Assembly (NCBI RefSeq): GCF_026319365.1
Contig: NZ_JAPDMS010000001.1
Span: 758,603 to 822,602, forward strand
Direction of reading: 5' to 3'
Length of the DNA: 64,000 bases
Source: Methylophaga sp. OBS1
GTDB lineage: Bacteria; Pseudomonadota; Gammaproteobacteria; Nitrosococcales; Methylophagaceae
How positions within the stretch are numbered: the stretch's first letter is position 1; every line of letters begins with the position of its first letter. This document shows, one piece after another, positions 16,613 through 24,167 of this stretch. A model generated the notes under the pieces. It saw nothing but the letters and a program-made list of their open reading frames with translations, had not been told where the DNA came from and did no database searches. The position numbers and the translations under genes were made by a program.

Positions 16613-17161
16613 TTATTCCCGGTCACCCAGTCTCTGCTGTGGCACCTTTCTGACCAGGCTGGTGTTGTAACCCATTTCTCCAATCAGTGCCAGCATGTGT
16701 TGATAGTCGTCTTCAGGAATTTGTGGTGTTCTTGCCATAATCCAGACGTAGTCCCGTTTATTCCGGCCAATGATCACCTGACTGTAGTCTTCAGTGAGAT
16801 AGACAATGCGATAGTCGGCCTTGATCGGCCAGATGAACTGCATACCCCAGAGCGCATTGGTTTCAGTATTCTCAACAAACCCCTTGGGATGGTAGGTTTT
16901 CAGCTCACCGTCAAAGCTGCCTTCACGAAAGGTGAAGGTGGTGGCAATGGTGCCGTCGTCATTTAGCGCGTAAGACTCTACGGCGTTGTATGCTTCTTCT
17001 TCTATAAAAGTGGGTATATTGGCGATGACATACCAGTCGCCCATAAAGCGTTCGATATCCACATAGTCGACGGTTTCCAGTGGCGGTTTTGACACGGTCT
17101 GACATCCAAACAGACTGAAACAGGCCATGACTATCAGGCCTGCTTTTTTTAATGAGGGCAT
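16613..17161 (-). CDS. blc: Outer-membrane lipoprotein lipocalin
   Basis: Bacterial lipocalin anchored to the outer membrane and thought to bind lysophospholipids or fatty acids under envelope stress. The 182-residue protein has a lipoprotein signal with lipobox 'LFGC' (Cys at 20), the lipocalin G-x-W signature in 'DIERFMGDWYVIANIP', then 'GFVENTETNALWGMQFIWP' and the conserved 'YVWIMARTP' strand. AGGAG lies six bases before the ATG. It stands alone. Confidence 0.92.
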   Translation of the reverse strand: MPSLKKAGLIVMACFSLFGCQTVSKPPLETVDYVDIERFMGDWYVIANIPTFIEEEAYNAVESYALNDDGTIATTFTFREGSFDGELKTYHPKGFVENTETNALWGMQFIWPIKADYRIVYLTEDYSQVIIGRNKRDYVWIMARTPQIPEDDYQHMLALIGEMGYNTSLVRKVPQQRLGDRE

Positions 17162-17278
17162 AACTGACTCCTAATTTTTGAGTCAGTGTTGGCTCGCATC
17201 TGTGAATTTGTCGTGAAGCCCCAGTTTAGCGCGGCTTGCCCTCAATCTGTGCAACAAAAAGGAAGAGATCTGCCGGTC

Positions 17279-17306
17279 AAAAAAAGAGCCTGCAACTGGC
17301 AGGCTC
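17279..17306 (-). terminator. Terminator-like hairpin with no annotated upstream gene
   Basis: On the minus strand GAGCCTGC-cagtt-GCAGGCTC is followed at once by seven T. This is a textbook intrinsic terminator, but the 220 bases upstream of it on that strand up to the nsrR promoter contain no ordinary gene. It suggests a short leftward transcript starting in the nsrR promoter region. Confidence 0.7.
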
Positions 17307-17466
17307 AAAGCGAACCGAAGAAGAGGAGTGACTCTCCGGTTGAACTGCGAATAAAGAATTTTAGTATCTGGCTGCTGTCTTAAAGGTGGCATTTGCCTGT
17401 GGCTGGAAAATTGCTTGCAATAACGGGGCGATGACCAGAGTCAGAAGCAGCAATAATAAATAAATC

Positions 17467-17506
17467 GGTATAAATTATACCCATTTTAATTGGGATAGAC
17501 TATACC
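17467..17506. promoter_or_regulatory. Palindromic operator region of nsrR
   Basis: GGTATAAATTATACC (17467-17481) is a perfect 7-1-7 palindrome, and GGGATAGACTATACC (17492-17506) is a degenerate copy 25 bases further. They lie 22 to 60 bases before the nsrR start and are good candidates for Rrf2-type autoregulation. On the minus strand the first also presents a perfect TATAAT. Confidence 0.6.
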
Positions 17507-17527
17507 GCAGTTTTAAGGAGTACGTTA

Positions 17528-17959
17528 ATGCAGCTCACTACACACTCGGATTACGCGATGCGTCTGCTGATTTACCTGGCGATTCATCCCGGTGATAAGC
17601 CAGCGACGGTTAAAGACGCGGCTGAGCGCTATGGTATATCCACCAACCATCTGGCAAAAGTCGCCCAGAAACTGGTGCAGGAAAAAATCGTTCTCAGTCA
17701 GCGTGGCCGAGGTGGTGGTTTGAAGCTGGCCATGCCATCTGCAGAGGTTAATATCGGCAAGGTGATCCGGAAAACTGAGAATATGGAGTTGCTTGAATGT
17801 TTCGGTGATAAGTGTGCCTGCCCAATAGACAATGTCTGCATTCTTTACAGTGCACTGCGTAAAGCACAGAAGGCGTTCCTGGAAGTACTGGACGGCTATA
17901 CGCTTGAAGATGTCGTTAAAAATAAAGCCAAGCTTCAGCAAAGCTTGAATGTGGCCTGA
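17528..17959 (+). CDS. nsrR: Rrf2-family nitric-oxide-sensing repressor NsrR
   Basis: Iron-sulphur-cluster repressor that releases nitrosative-stress genes, above all hmp, when NO attacks its cluster. The winged helix covers residues 1-70: 'MQLTTHSDYAMRLLIYLA', 'ISTNHLAKVAQKL', 'RGRGGGLKLA'. Cluster-binding cysteines lie at C91, C96, C98 and C104 in 'ECFGDKCACPIDNVC'; NsrR normally uses three, so either C96 or C98 is extra. AAGGAG precedes the start. It converges on hmp, its expected target, with 28 bases between the stops. Confidence 0.92.
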   Translation: MQLTTHSDYAMRLLIYLAIHPGDKPATVKDAAERYGISTNHLAKVAQKLVQEKIVLSQRGRGGGLKLAMPSAEVNIGKVIRKTENMELLECFGDKCACPIDNVCILYSALRKAQKAFLEVLDGYTLEDVVKNKAKLQQSLNVA

Positions 17960-17987
17960 TTCGCTCATCCCTGAGCTATGTAAAGGT

Positions 17988-19196
17988 TCAGCCGGCCAGC
18001 TGAAGCGCCGGCCCAAATGCTTCCAGATGGATTTGTTCGCGCGCAACGCCGGATTTTGTCAGTAATTGGAAGCAGTGCTGCATCATGCCGCTGGGGCCAC
18101 ACAGATAAAAATCTGCCGATTTATCCAGCGTCGTCAGTAATGCCTCATCGATCCAGCCCTCGCTGTGAAAGCGTCCCAGATAACGATCATTATCCGTCGG
18201 GTCACTGTAGCGGATATGCCAATCGAAGTGTTCATGATGCGCTTTCAATGCGGCAATTTCATCAGCAAACGCCAACTTTTCTCCATTTACGGCGGCTTGT
18301 ATTAAGGTCACCGGTGCCTTCTCATACTCCTCCAGGCTGGCATGCAGCATCGACAAAAGTGGGGTGATTCCCACGCCACCGGCAATCATCACCATGGGGC
18401 TGCCCGTCGGCGTACGAATGGTAAATTCGCCACAGGGCGGTCCCACCCAAATGGTATCACCGGTATCAATCTGATCATGCAGAAAGTTGGAAACCAAACC
18501 GTTGGGTGCATCATCCTGAACGGCTGTTTCGCGTTTGACACTAATCCGATAAAAGTCCTCTCCCGGCTTATTGGAAAGGCTGTAGTTACGCATCGACTCG
18601 GCATTTTTGCCTGCTGGAACCCGCACACTAATGTATTGACCCGCCTGATGGGGGGACAGTGGTTGATTATCAAGCGGCTGAAGATAAAACGAGCTGATGA
18701 TTGCACTGTTGGCTTCCCGTTTAACCACCGTGAAAGGTTTAAATCCTTGCCAGCCATGGTGCTGTTCGTGGTGGCGATAGATTTCCGCTTCTCGCTTTAT
18801 GAATATATCAGCTAACACCTGATAGGCCTCTGCCCAGGCATTGATGATGTCATCAGTTGCCGCATCACCCAGTAATTCTTTAATTGCGCCCAGCAGGTTC
18901 TGACCTACGATCGGATAGTGTTCCGGCTGGATCCCCAATGAGGCATGCTTTTGTGCAATCAACTCTACCGCTGCTACCAGGGCAGTCGGATCGTCAATGT
19001 TTTCTGCGTAAGCACAAATGGCACCGGCAAGCGCCTTTTGTTGACTGCCAGCCTGCTGGTGAGCCTGATTGAAGAAAACCCTCACTTCAGGATTATTTTC
19101 AAACATCCGCTGATAAAAAAGACGGGTCAACTGTTCACCATGGGCTTGAAGAACGGGGACTGTGGCTTTGATAGTATTGATGGTTTCCGGGTGCAT
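17988..19196 (-). CDS. hmp: Flavohemoprotein, nitric oxide dioxygenase
   Basis: Converts NO and O2 to nitrate using NAD(P)H and FAD. The 402-residue protein has a globin domain (1-140; proximal His in 'AQKHASLGI', H84; distal Tyr in 'LFYQRMF', Y28), an FAD domain ('GQYISVRVP', 'RNYSLSNKPG') and an NAD domain ('MIAGGVGITPLLSML', 'FYLCGPSGMM'). AAGGAG lies eight bases before the ATG. An NsrR-like site is found 30 to 50 bases upstream. Length and all motifs are complete. Confidence 0.96.
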   Translation of the reverse strand: MHPETINTIKATVPVLQAHGEQLTRLFYQRMFENNPEVRVFFNQAHQQAGSQQKALAGAICAYAENIDDPTALVAAVELIAQKHASLGIQPEHYPIVGQNLLGAIKELLGDAATDDIINAWAEAYQVLADIFIKREAEIYRHHEQHHGWQGFKPFTVVKREANSAIISSFYLQPLDNQPLSPHQAGQYISVRVPAGKNAESMRNYSLSNKPGEDFYRISVKRETAVQDDAPNGLVSNFLHDQIDTGDTIWVGPPCGEFTIRTPTGSPMVMIAGGVGITPLLSMLHASLEEYEKAPVTLIQAAVNGEKLAFADEIAALKAHHEHFDWHIRYSDPTDNDRYLGRFHSEGWIDEALLTTLDKSADFYLCGPSGMMQHCFQLLTKSGVAREQIHLEAFGPALQLAG

Positions 19197-19226
19197 GAGC
19201 AGGGCTCCTTAAAACAAGTATATAAA

Positions 19227-19247
19227 ATGCGTATTTATAAGATGCAT
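19227..19247. promoter_or_regulatory. NsrR-like box in the hmp promoter
   Basis: ATGCGTATTTATAAGATGCAT (21 bases; read as ATGCGTATTT-A-TAAGATGCAT) is an imperfect inverted repeat with the ATGCAT/AAGATGC elements of the enteric NsrR site. Seventeen of 21 positions match their reverse complement. It lies 31 bases upstream of hmp. Confidence 0.65.
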
Positions 19248-19303
19248 ATTATTTACCAGTTATAATTTCGTCAAGTGGATAATCCAATGAGAGGAATATT
19301 TCA

Positions 19304-19885
19304 ATGAAAACCTGGCGACAGGAACAACGTCAGCGCTTGCTTGAAGAGAGAGCTTCGCTGACTGAAAAGGCACATAAACAGATCAGTAAATCTTGTCTGG
19401 CACACGTCGCAATGTATCTGGAAGACTGTCCGCCCGACATACTGGGTATTTACTGGCCCATTAAAGGTGAAATCGATTGCCGTGTCCTTGCGGAGGGGTT
19501 GCTTGGGGCAGGCTGGACACTCGCTGTGCCTGTTATCAACAATCGCAGCCGTCTATTAGACTTTGCGCGCTGGCAGCCGGATACACCGATGATTCAGGGC
19601 ACTTGGAATATTCCGGTGCCAGCACAGCCTGAGTGGTTAACGCCGAGCAGATTTTTGGTGCCTCTGGTCGGCTTTGATAAAGCCCATTATCGACTGGGTT
19701 ACGGTGGCGGTTATTACGACAGGACCCTGGCTGAGAGGTCGGAGCCTGTCGAGACTATTGGCGTGGGAATGGAAATGGGGCGATTGGAAACTATTCATCC
19801 GCACGCGCTGGATATACCCATGATGCGGATAATTACAGAGACAGGTCTACAATTGCCTGAACCTCAGGCCAACTCAGACATCTAA
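19304..19885 (+). CDS. 5-formyltetrahydrofolate cyclo-ligase
   Basis: ATP-dependent enzyme (YgfA/MTHFS family) that turns 5-formyl-THF into 5,10-methenyl-THF, returning a storage folate to C1 metabolism. The 193-residue protein has the basic N-terminus 'WRQEQRQRLLEERASL', 'YWPIKGEIDCR' and the hallmark ATP-binding 'FDKAHYRLGYGGGYYDRTL'. It is divergent from hmp with about 100 bases between. In many gammaproteobacteria 6S RNA and zapA lie just upstream; they are absent here. A small membrane-protein gene follows after 32 bases. Confidence 0.92.
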   Translation: MKTWRQEQRQRLLEERASLTEKAHKQISKSCLAHVAMYLEDCPPDILGIYWPIKGEIDCRVLAEGLLGAGWTLAVPVINNRSRLLDFARWQPDTPMIQGTWNIPVPAQPEWLTPSRFLVPLVGFDKAHYRLGYGGGYYDRTLAERSEPVETIGVGMEMGRLETIHPHALDIPMMRIITETGLQLPEPQANSDI

Positions 19886-19917
19886 GTAGTGTAGTTTAAG
19901 GCAATGAAGGGGCATTT

Positions 19918-20238
19918 ATGTCGAACGTCAGCATTATCGGTATGGTTCTCTATCTCATTCTGGCGCTGTTTGGTGGATTTCTGACCGGTCTGTTCAGTCG
20001 ATACGCCTATCGTGGTGCTTACAATGAGTTTGGCAGACCACTGGCCGTGATTTTCAGTATCGTCTTTTATATCGCACCGGCCTGGGCAGTGCTGAGTCTG
20101 TTCAAGGATGACGATCTGGACATTTTCTACCTGCTGCTTGTGGTCAGCTTTGCCTTTGGTGTGTTTTACTTCAATCGGATTGGCGGTGAAGAGTCCGAAG
20201 ACCGGCATTATCATTTACCCGATGAGGATGAGCGCTGA
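19918..20238 (+). CDS. Small three-helix membrane protein of unknown function
   Basis: 106 residues with three hydrophobic segments (about 5-27, 42-60 and 69-86) and a polar, acidic C-terminus (GEESEDRHYHLPDEDER). 'GGFLTGLFSRYAYRGAYNEFGRPLAV' is the most distinctive part. I do not recognise a named family. It follows the cyclo-ligase gene closely and may be cotranscribed. Confidence 0.62.
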   Translation: MSNVSIIGMVLYLILALFGGFLTGLFSRYAYRGAYNEFGRPLAVIFSIVFYIAPAWAVLSLFKDDDLDIFYLLLVVSFAFGVFYFNRIGGEESEDRHYHLPDEDER

Positions 20239-20392
20239 TGCCTCTGGCAGTATTTGAGTGAGCAGGCGCCAGATGTTATACGACCGCTGACGATAGCAGG
20301 CTGCATTGATCACAAAAATGTTTTTTTAAAACTGGTATTTAAAACCCAGCTTGCCTATCATGTCAGCTTTTTTCAGGCAAGTCAGGCCTATT

Positions 20393-21835
20393 ATGCGCAG
20401 CCGTAAACGTCTCTATAGCGTCATCATCAGTGTCATTGTATTGCTGGGGTTTCTGGCAACCAGTCTGATCGGTTATTTTGTTGCGCGTGATTCCATTGCA
20501 GAACGCCTGCAACAGGAAATGCTGCCGTTGACCAGTGACAATATCTACTCCGAGATTCAACGGGATTTGCTGCAGCCGGTGCTGATTTCCTCATTGATGG
20601 CCAACGATACCTTCGCGATAGATTGGGTCGCCAACGGCGAGCAGGATCCAAAGCAGATGCAGCGTTATCTGGCTCAAATCCAGGAAAAATACGAAACCAT
20701 CACGGCCTTTTTCGTTTCTGAAAAAAGCCGACTCTACTATCATCCTGACGGCATCATCAAACAGGTCTCAAAAGATGAACCGGCGGATGACTGGTACTTC
20801 CATGCCCGCCATATGAATCAGGATTACGAGATCAACATCGACCAGGATACGGCTGATCGAAGCCGACTGAGTATTTTCGTCAATTATCGGGTGGAAGACC
20901 GTGAGGGGGAATTTATCGGTCTTATTGGTGTAGGGCTGTCTATGGAGAGTGTGGTTCAGCTGATTGAAAATTATCAGCGTCGTTATGGCCGCGAAATTTA
21001 TTTCGTTAATCGCCAGGGCGATGTGATGCTGCAGAGCAGTCAGTACAGTGATGAACTGCATATTCAGAATAAGGAAGGCCTGGATAAACTGTTCACCCGT
21101 ATTCTGACCACGCCCAGTGCTTCCGTATCCTTCGAAGCCAAGAACGGTAATGTGATCTATCTCAACAGTCGTCTGGTGCCGGAATTTGACTGGTTTCTGA
21201 TCGTGGAACAGATCAATGATCCGGCTTCAGAGAAAGTTGAAGCCGCTTTATGGATTAACCTTCTGGTCTCGTTGGCTATCAGTGTCGTGGTGCTGATCAT
21301 CGCTCATCTGGCGCTGCGGGGATATCAGGGAAAACTCGAGACCATGGCCTCCCGTGATAAGCTGACCGGTGCTGCCACCCGCCAGGTCTTTGATAGTCTG
21401 TTCGAGCAGGCCCTGGCTAAATCCCGACGCAGTCAGCAGGCCATCTCTCTGGCATTGATTGATATCGACCACTTCAAACAGGTGAATGATAACCATGGTC
21501 ATCAGCATGGTGATGAAGTGCTGGAAGCGGTAGCCCGTATTATCAAGCTACACATCCGTAAGGAAGATGTTTTATGTCGCTGGGGCGGTGAAGAGTTTCT
21601 GGTCATGTTCACTGACTGCGACCAGACTCATGCCATGCAGCGAATAGAAGCAATTCGACGTGCTATTTCAGCCTGGACATTCCATTTTGAGGATCAAAGA
21701 CTGACCGTCACTGTGAGCGCGGGCCTTTCTGAACTCAAACAAGGGGAGGGCATGACCACCTTGATTGAGCGTGCAGATAAGGCGCTTTACCTTGCCAAAG
21801 GGGCTGGCAGGAACTGCATCAAGCTCGCGGAATAA
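20393..21835 (+). CDS. Membrane diguanylate cyclase with periplasmic dCACHE-type sensor
   Basis: About 480 residues. TM1 near 8-30, then a periplasmic region of about 270 residues with dCACHE features ('DDWYFHARHMNQDYEI', 'RLSIFVNYRVED', 'FIGLIGVGLSME'), TM2 near 290-312, then GGDEF. The active-site loop is 'RWGGEEF' (398-402, a functional variant) and the inhibitory site RKED lies five residues before it, so product feedback is expected. The start MRSRKRL is chosen over an in-frame ATG 42 bases upstream because it puts the first helix at the N-terminus. The ligand is unknown; CACHE domains usually bind amino acids, organic acids or amines. A bidirectional terminator follows. Confidence 0.88.
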   Translation: MRSRKRLYSVIISVIVLLGFLATSLIGYFVARDSIAERLQQEMLPLTSDNIYSEIQRDLLQPVLISSLMANDTFAIDWVANGEQDPKQMQRYLAQIQEKYETITAFFVSEKSRLYYHPDGIIKQVSKDEPADDWYFHARHMNQDYEINIDQDTADRSRLSIFVNYRVEDREGEFIGLIGVGLSMESVVQLIENYQRRYGREIYFVNRQGDVMLQSSQYSDELHIQNKEGLDKLFTRILTTPSASVSFEAKNGNVIYLNSRLVPEFDWFLIVEQINDPASEKVEAALWINLLVSLAISVVVLIIAHLALRGYQGKLETMASRDKLTGAATRQVFDSLFEQALAKSRRSQQAISLALIDIDHFKQVNDNHGHQHGDEVLEAVARIIKLHIRKEDVLCRWGGEEFLVMFTDCDQTHAMQRIEAIRRAISAWTFHFEDQRLTVTVSAGLSELKQGEGMTTLIERADKALYLAKGAGRNCIKLAE

Positions 21836-21847
21836 ACCATCAGGCAT

Positions 21848-21876
21848 AAAAAAAGCCCCTTGAAAGGGGCTTTTTA
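21848..21876. terminator. Bidirectional terminator between the cyclase gene and pqqA copy 1
   Basis: AAAAAGCCCCTT-gaaa-GGGGCTTTTTATT: stem of about 10 pairs with A-run and T-run on opposite sides, 12 bases after the cyclase stop and 19 bases after the pqqA stop on the other strand. Confidence 0.9.
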
Positions 21877-21894
21877 TTGCGTTCAGGCTGTGTA

Positions 21895-21966
21895 TCAGCG
21901 GTTGCAGATGTACATAGTCACTTCAAAGCCAAAACGCATGTCTGAATATTCTGGTTTAGTCCACAT
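21895..21966 (-). CDS. pqqA: PQQ precursor peptide PqqA, orphan copy 1
   Basis: A 23-residue peptide that starts [14 protein letters not shown] and ends EVTMYICNR. This is the full PqqA signature: invariant MWTKP, the E-V-T-M-Y segment whose Glu15 and Tyr19 are cross-linked by PqqE and become the PQQ skeleton, and a terminal NR. GAGGAAAT precedes the ATG, and a terminator closes the unit directly after it. No pqqB, C, D or E gene is in the window, so the peptide would have to be processed by proteins encoded elsewhere. The leader contains the inverted repeat ACTTGA-n5-TCAAGT. Too short for ordinary gene callers but very specific in sequence. Confidence 0.95.
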   Translation of the reverse strand: MWTKPEYSDMRFGFEVTMYICNR

Positions 21967-21990
21967 AACAAATTTCCTCGTTGAGTGATT

Positions 21991-22007
21991 ACTTGAGAAG
22001 TTCAAGT
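21991..22007. promoter_or_regulatory. Inverted repeat in the pqqA copy 1 leader
   Basis: ACTTGAGAAGTTCAAGT, six perfect pairs around a five-base centre, 25 to 41 bases upstream of the pqqA ATG. It could be an operator or a short RNA hairpin in the leader. Confidence 0.4.
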
Positions 22008-22107
22008 AGTTGTCTGTTATTTTAGAGATCGCCACCAGATGCACAATCAGGCTTTGGCGCGATATTGTTCAGGATTATCCTGAGCTGAAAAACGAGCAGG
22101 AGACAGG

Positions 22108-22893
22108 ATGGCACTGAGACAGAAGTTATCGATTGCAGTCGCACTGGTTTGCCTGCTGCTTGCCTGTCTGCCTCTGGAAGCGGTTTTCAGTGAGCAGCTG
22201 ACACAGATGCTGAAGATTACGCTGACGGTCTATGCACTGGCGAGGGGGCTCAATGCCGTGATTTCTGTTGCTCAGGGAACGGAAATGTCGATTGAGCCTA
22301 TGGGCGTTGGTCTGACACTGACACCCGGAGAGGTTCTCGACCCACTGAATGATCTGATAGAGCAAGTCTCTACGGTTTTACTCATTGCCTCAGCATCAAT
22401 TGGCGTGCAGAAGATTATTCTGATGCTGACAGATCATGCTTTAATTCAGATACTGCTTGTCTTGCTCGCTGTGATGGCGCTGCAGCTGTCGACTCTGCGG
22501 CCAGCAGTCGGTAACTCAGGTCGAGTCGTCTTAAAAATGCTGGTGATCCTGACCGTGTTGAGATTCACTGTGCCCATGCTGGCTGTGGTGTCTCACCAGA
22601 CGCAAAACTGGTTACAGACAGAGCGTCAGCAAGCTGTTGCCGTGCTCGAATCAGCGCAAAGCAGTGTTGATCAACTCAACGAGAGTTACCAGTCAGAGTC
22701 GGGGGGCTGGTTGAGTCACCTGCGTGACAGGTTTGATCTACAGACTCAACTGAGTCAGGTGAAAAGTCGTGCTGAGCAGGGCGTCGAGGCAGCCGTCTAT
22801 CTGCTTGCCGAGTTTGTGCTGATCATGGTCCTGTTACCATTGCTGTTTGTTTGGTTGGCGCTTCGAATTGCCAACACTATACACTGGCAATAA
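22108..22893 (+). CDS. Membrane protein of unknown function with coiled-coil loop
   Basis: 261 residues, start MALRQKLSIAVALV after AGGAG-like GCAGGAGACAGG. An N-terminal hydrophobic segment (7-25), a central hydrophobic block (about 85-175) and a C-terminal helix (about 230-255) flank a polar stretch with coiled-coil character (about 180-225, 'LESAQSSVDQLNESYQSE'). I recognise no family. It is divergent from pqqA copy 1 with 140 bases between, and followed by its own terminator. Confidence 0.7.
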   Translation: MALRQKLSIAVALVCLLLACLPLEAVFSEQLTQMLKITLTVYALARGLNAVISVAQGTEMSIEPMGVGLTLTPGEVLDPLNDLIEQVSTVLLIASASIGVQKIILMLTDHALIQILLVLLAVMALQLSTLRPAVGNSGRVVLKMLVILTVLRFTVPMLAVVSHQTQNWLQTERQQAVAVLESAQSSVDQLNESYQSESGGWLSHLRDRFDLQTQLSQVKSRAEQGVEAAVYLLAEFVLIMVLLPLLFVWLALRIANTIHWQ

Positions 22894-22894
22894 A

Positions 22895-22918
22895 AAGCCC
22901 CAATAAATTGGGGCCTTT
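22895..22918. terminator. Terminator after the unknown membrane protein gene
   Basis: AAAGCCCCAAT-aa-ATTGGGGCCTTTC: perfect seven to eight base-pair stem two bases past the stop, with A- and T-rich flanks, able to serve the convergent regulator gene as well. Confidence 0.82.
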
Positions 22919-22950
22919 CAAGTTTTAAGTAAAGCTGGCTGGTTGACTGA

Positions 22951-23409
22951 TCAGGCGGCAGAATCCCGGGCATTTCGGTTACTGAGACTGCTGGCCAGTT
23001 GATTTAGCCGGTCGAGCAGTTCGAAAAACTCGGTTGAGTTCAGTTGCGTCTGACAGGCCACCTGTTCCTGTACTTTGGCAATCATTGGTTCCAGCTTCCT
23101 GGACTTGTCAGTCAGTAGCAGGCGGACGATGCGCTCGTCTTTATCTGTGCGTACTTTCTCCACCATGCCGGCATTCTGCAGGCGTTTGATAATCGGTGAC
23201 AGGGTGCCTGAATCCAGGTTGAGTTTCTTCATGACCTCTTTGATGGCGATGCCGTCTTTCTCCCACAATACCAACAACACCAGATACTGCGGATAAGTCA
23301 AATCGTAGTCATCCAGCAAACTGCGATAGAGACGGGTGATATTATTGGTAGCGCTGTACAGCGCGAAGCATAATTGCTTGTCCAGTTTCAGGTTTTCGAA
23401 TTGCGACAT
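22951..23409 (-). CDS. ohrR: MarR-family regulator of the OhrR peroxide-sensing type
   Basis: 152 residues with a winged helix. OhrR features: the reactive N-terminal cysteine in 'LDKQLCFALYSATNNI' (C14), 'YPQYLVLLVLWEKDGI', 'LDSGTLSPIIKRLQNAGMV' and 'RTDKDERIVRLLLT' (wing). OhrR senses organic hydroperoxides and represses ohr; no ohr gene lies next to it here, so its targets are elsewhere. A second Cys in 'EQVACQTQ' near 118 could form the resolving disulphide of two-Cys OhrR. A perfect 16-base palindrome lies 60 to 80 bases upstream. Confidence 0.85.
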   Translation of the reverse strand: MSQFENLKLDKQLCFALYSATNNITRLYRSLLDDYDLTYPQYLVLLVLWEKDGIAIKEVMKKLNLDSGTLSPIIKRLQNAGMVEKVRTDKDERIVRLLLTDKSRKLEPMIAKVQEQVACQTQLNSTEFFELLDRLNQLASSLSNRNARDSAA

Positions 23410-23471
23410 GCCTTAATCCTCATTGTTATGCATTGCGTGCAACACAAAACGTGTTTATCCATTTGCACACC

Positions 23472-23487
23472 ATATTATGCATAATAT
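23472..23487. promoter_or_regulatory. Palindromic operator candidate upstream of the OhrR-like gene
   Basis: ATATTATGCATAATAT, a perfect palindrome. A degenerate TTGCGTGCAACAC...TTTGCACACC repeat lies between it and the gene. MarR/OhrR proteins bind such AT-rich palindromes and usually repress themselves. Confidence 0.5.
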
Positions 23488-23608
23488 AGGAAGATTTACA
23501 GCCGCTGTTAAGCGAGGCGGCAAAAATACAACGGCACACCGGCAGTAAAATGACTTTCCTGAAGTGCTCAGACACCCTGCACAGAGGGGCTCAGTCTTCA
23601 GCCCCGGA

Positions 23609-24007
23609 TTAAATCAGACGAAGTTTAGGCAGGTTCTGACGCAGATGCTGTTTGATTTCTTCAACATCGGGCCGAAACACAATAGGAAAGATCTGCGCCT
23701 GTGATTCAGGTTCAATGAAAGGCGTAATCTCATAGCCTTCGAAGAACAGTTCGGCACGAGCCTGACAGATGCGTTTGATGCCCTGGCTGAATGCCGGATG
23801 ATCCTCAGCGGACATGGCATTTTCACCGATGGTCCAGTTGAGTTGCTTCCAGCTCTGATAACAGGTTTTGCTGATCTGGGAAATGCGTTGATTTTCTGCT
23901 TTGATGTGAGCACCGGGCTGGCTATCCGGTGCTGATCCGGCAAATGTCTGGTTGAATGCCACTATCATCAAGACGACTGACGGTGCGATTAAGGGGGAGA
24001 ACTTCAT
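23609..24007 (-). CDS. Secreted protein of unknown function
   Basis: About 132 residues starting MKFSPLIAPSVVLMIVAFNQTFAGSA, a signal peptide cleaved near TFA-GS. The mature part has two cysteines ('KTCYQSW', 'KRICQARAELFFEGYEI') that may pair, and a C-terminal 'PIVFRPDVEEIKQHL'. GAGGTG precedes the ATG. No family recognised. It lies between the OhrR-like gene and the MscS gene, all leftward, with its own gap on both sides. Confidence 0.65.
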   Translation of the reverse strand: MKFSPLIAPSVVLMIVAFNQTFAGSAPDSQPGAHIKAENQRISQISKTCYQSWKQLNWTIGENAMSAEDHPAFSQGIKRICQARAELFFEGYEITPFIEPESQAQIFPIVFRPDVEEIKQHLRQNLPKLRLI

Positions 24008-24167
24008 ACTCACCTCGCTATTGTTGTCACTGACCTGTTGCCATTCAATAACAGCTTTTGTGAATAAGAAGTGAAGGTCAGAAACGCTTTATCATCATCT
24101 TAGCATGAAATGTTGCGCACAAGACAATAAGTTGTCGGACAGTCAATGCGTGCTCTGCCCTGGACGC

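Noticed and set aside
17183..17392. Minus-strand frame of 69 codons between lipocalin and nsrR genes
   Set aside because: It reads through a textbook terminator on its own strand and has no ribosome site or protein-like pattern.
19197..19303. Search for 6S RNA upstream of the 5-formyl-THF cyclo-ligase gene
   Set aside because: Only about 107 bases separate it from hmp and they contain the hmp promoter; there is no room for a 180-base 6S RNA and no matching hairpin.
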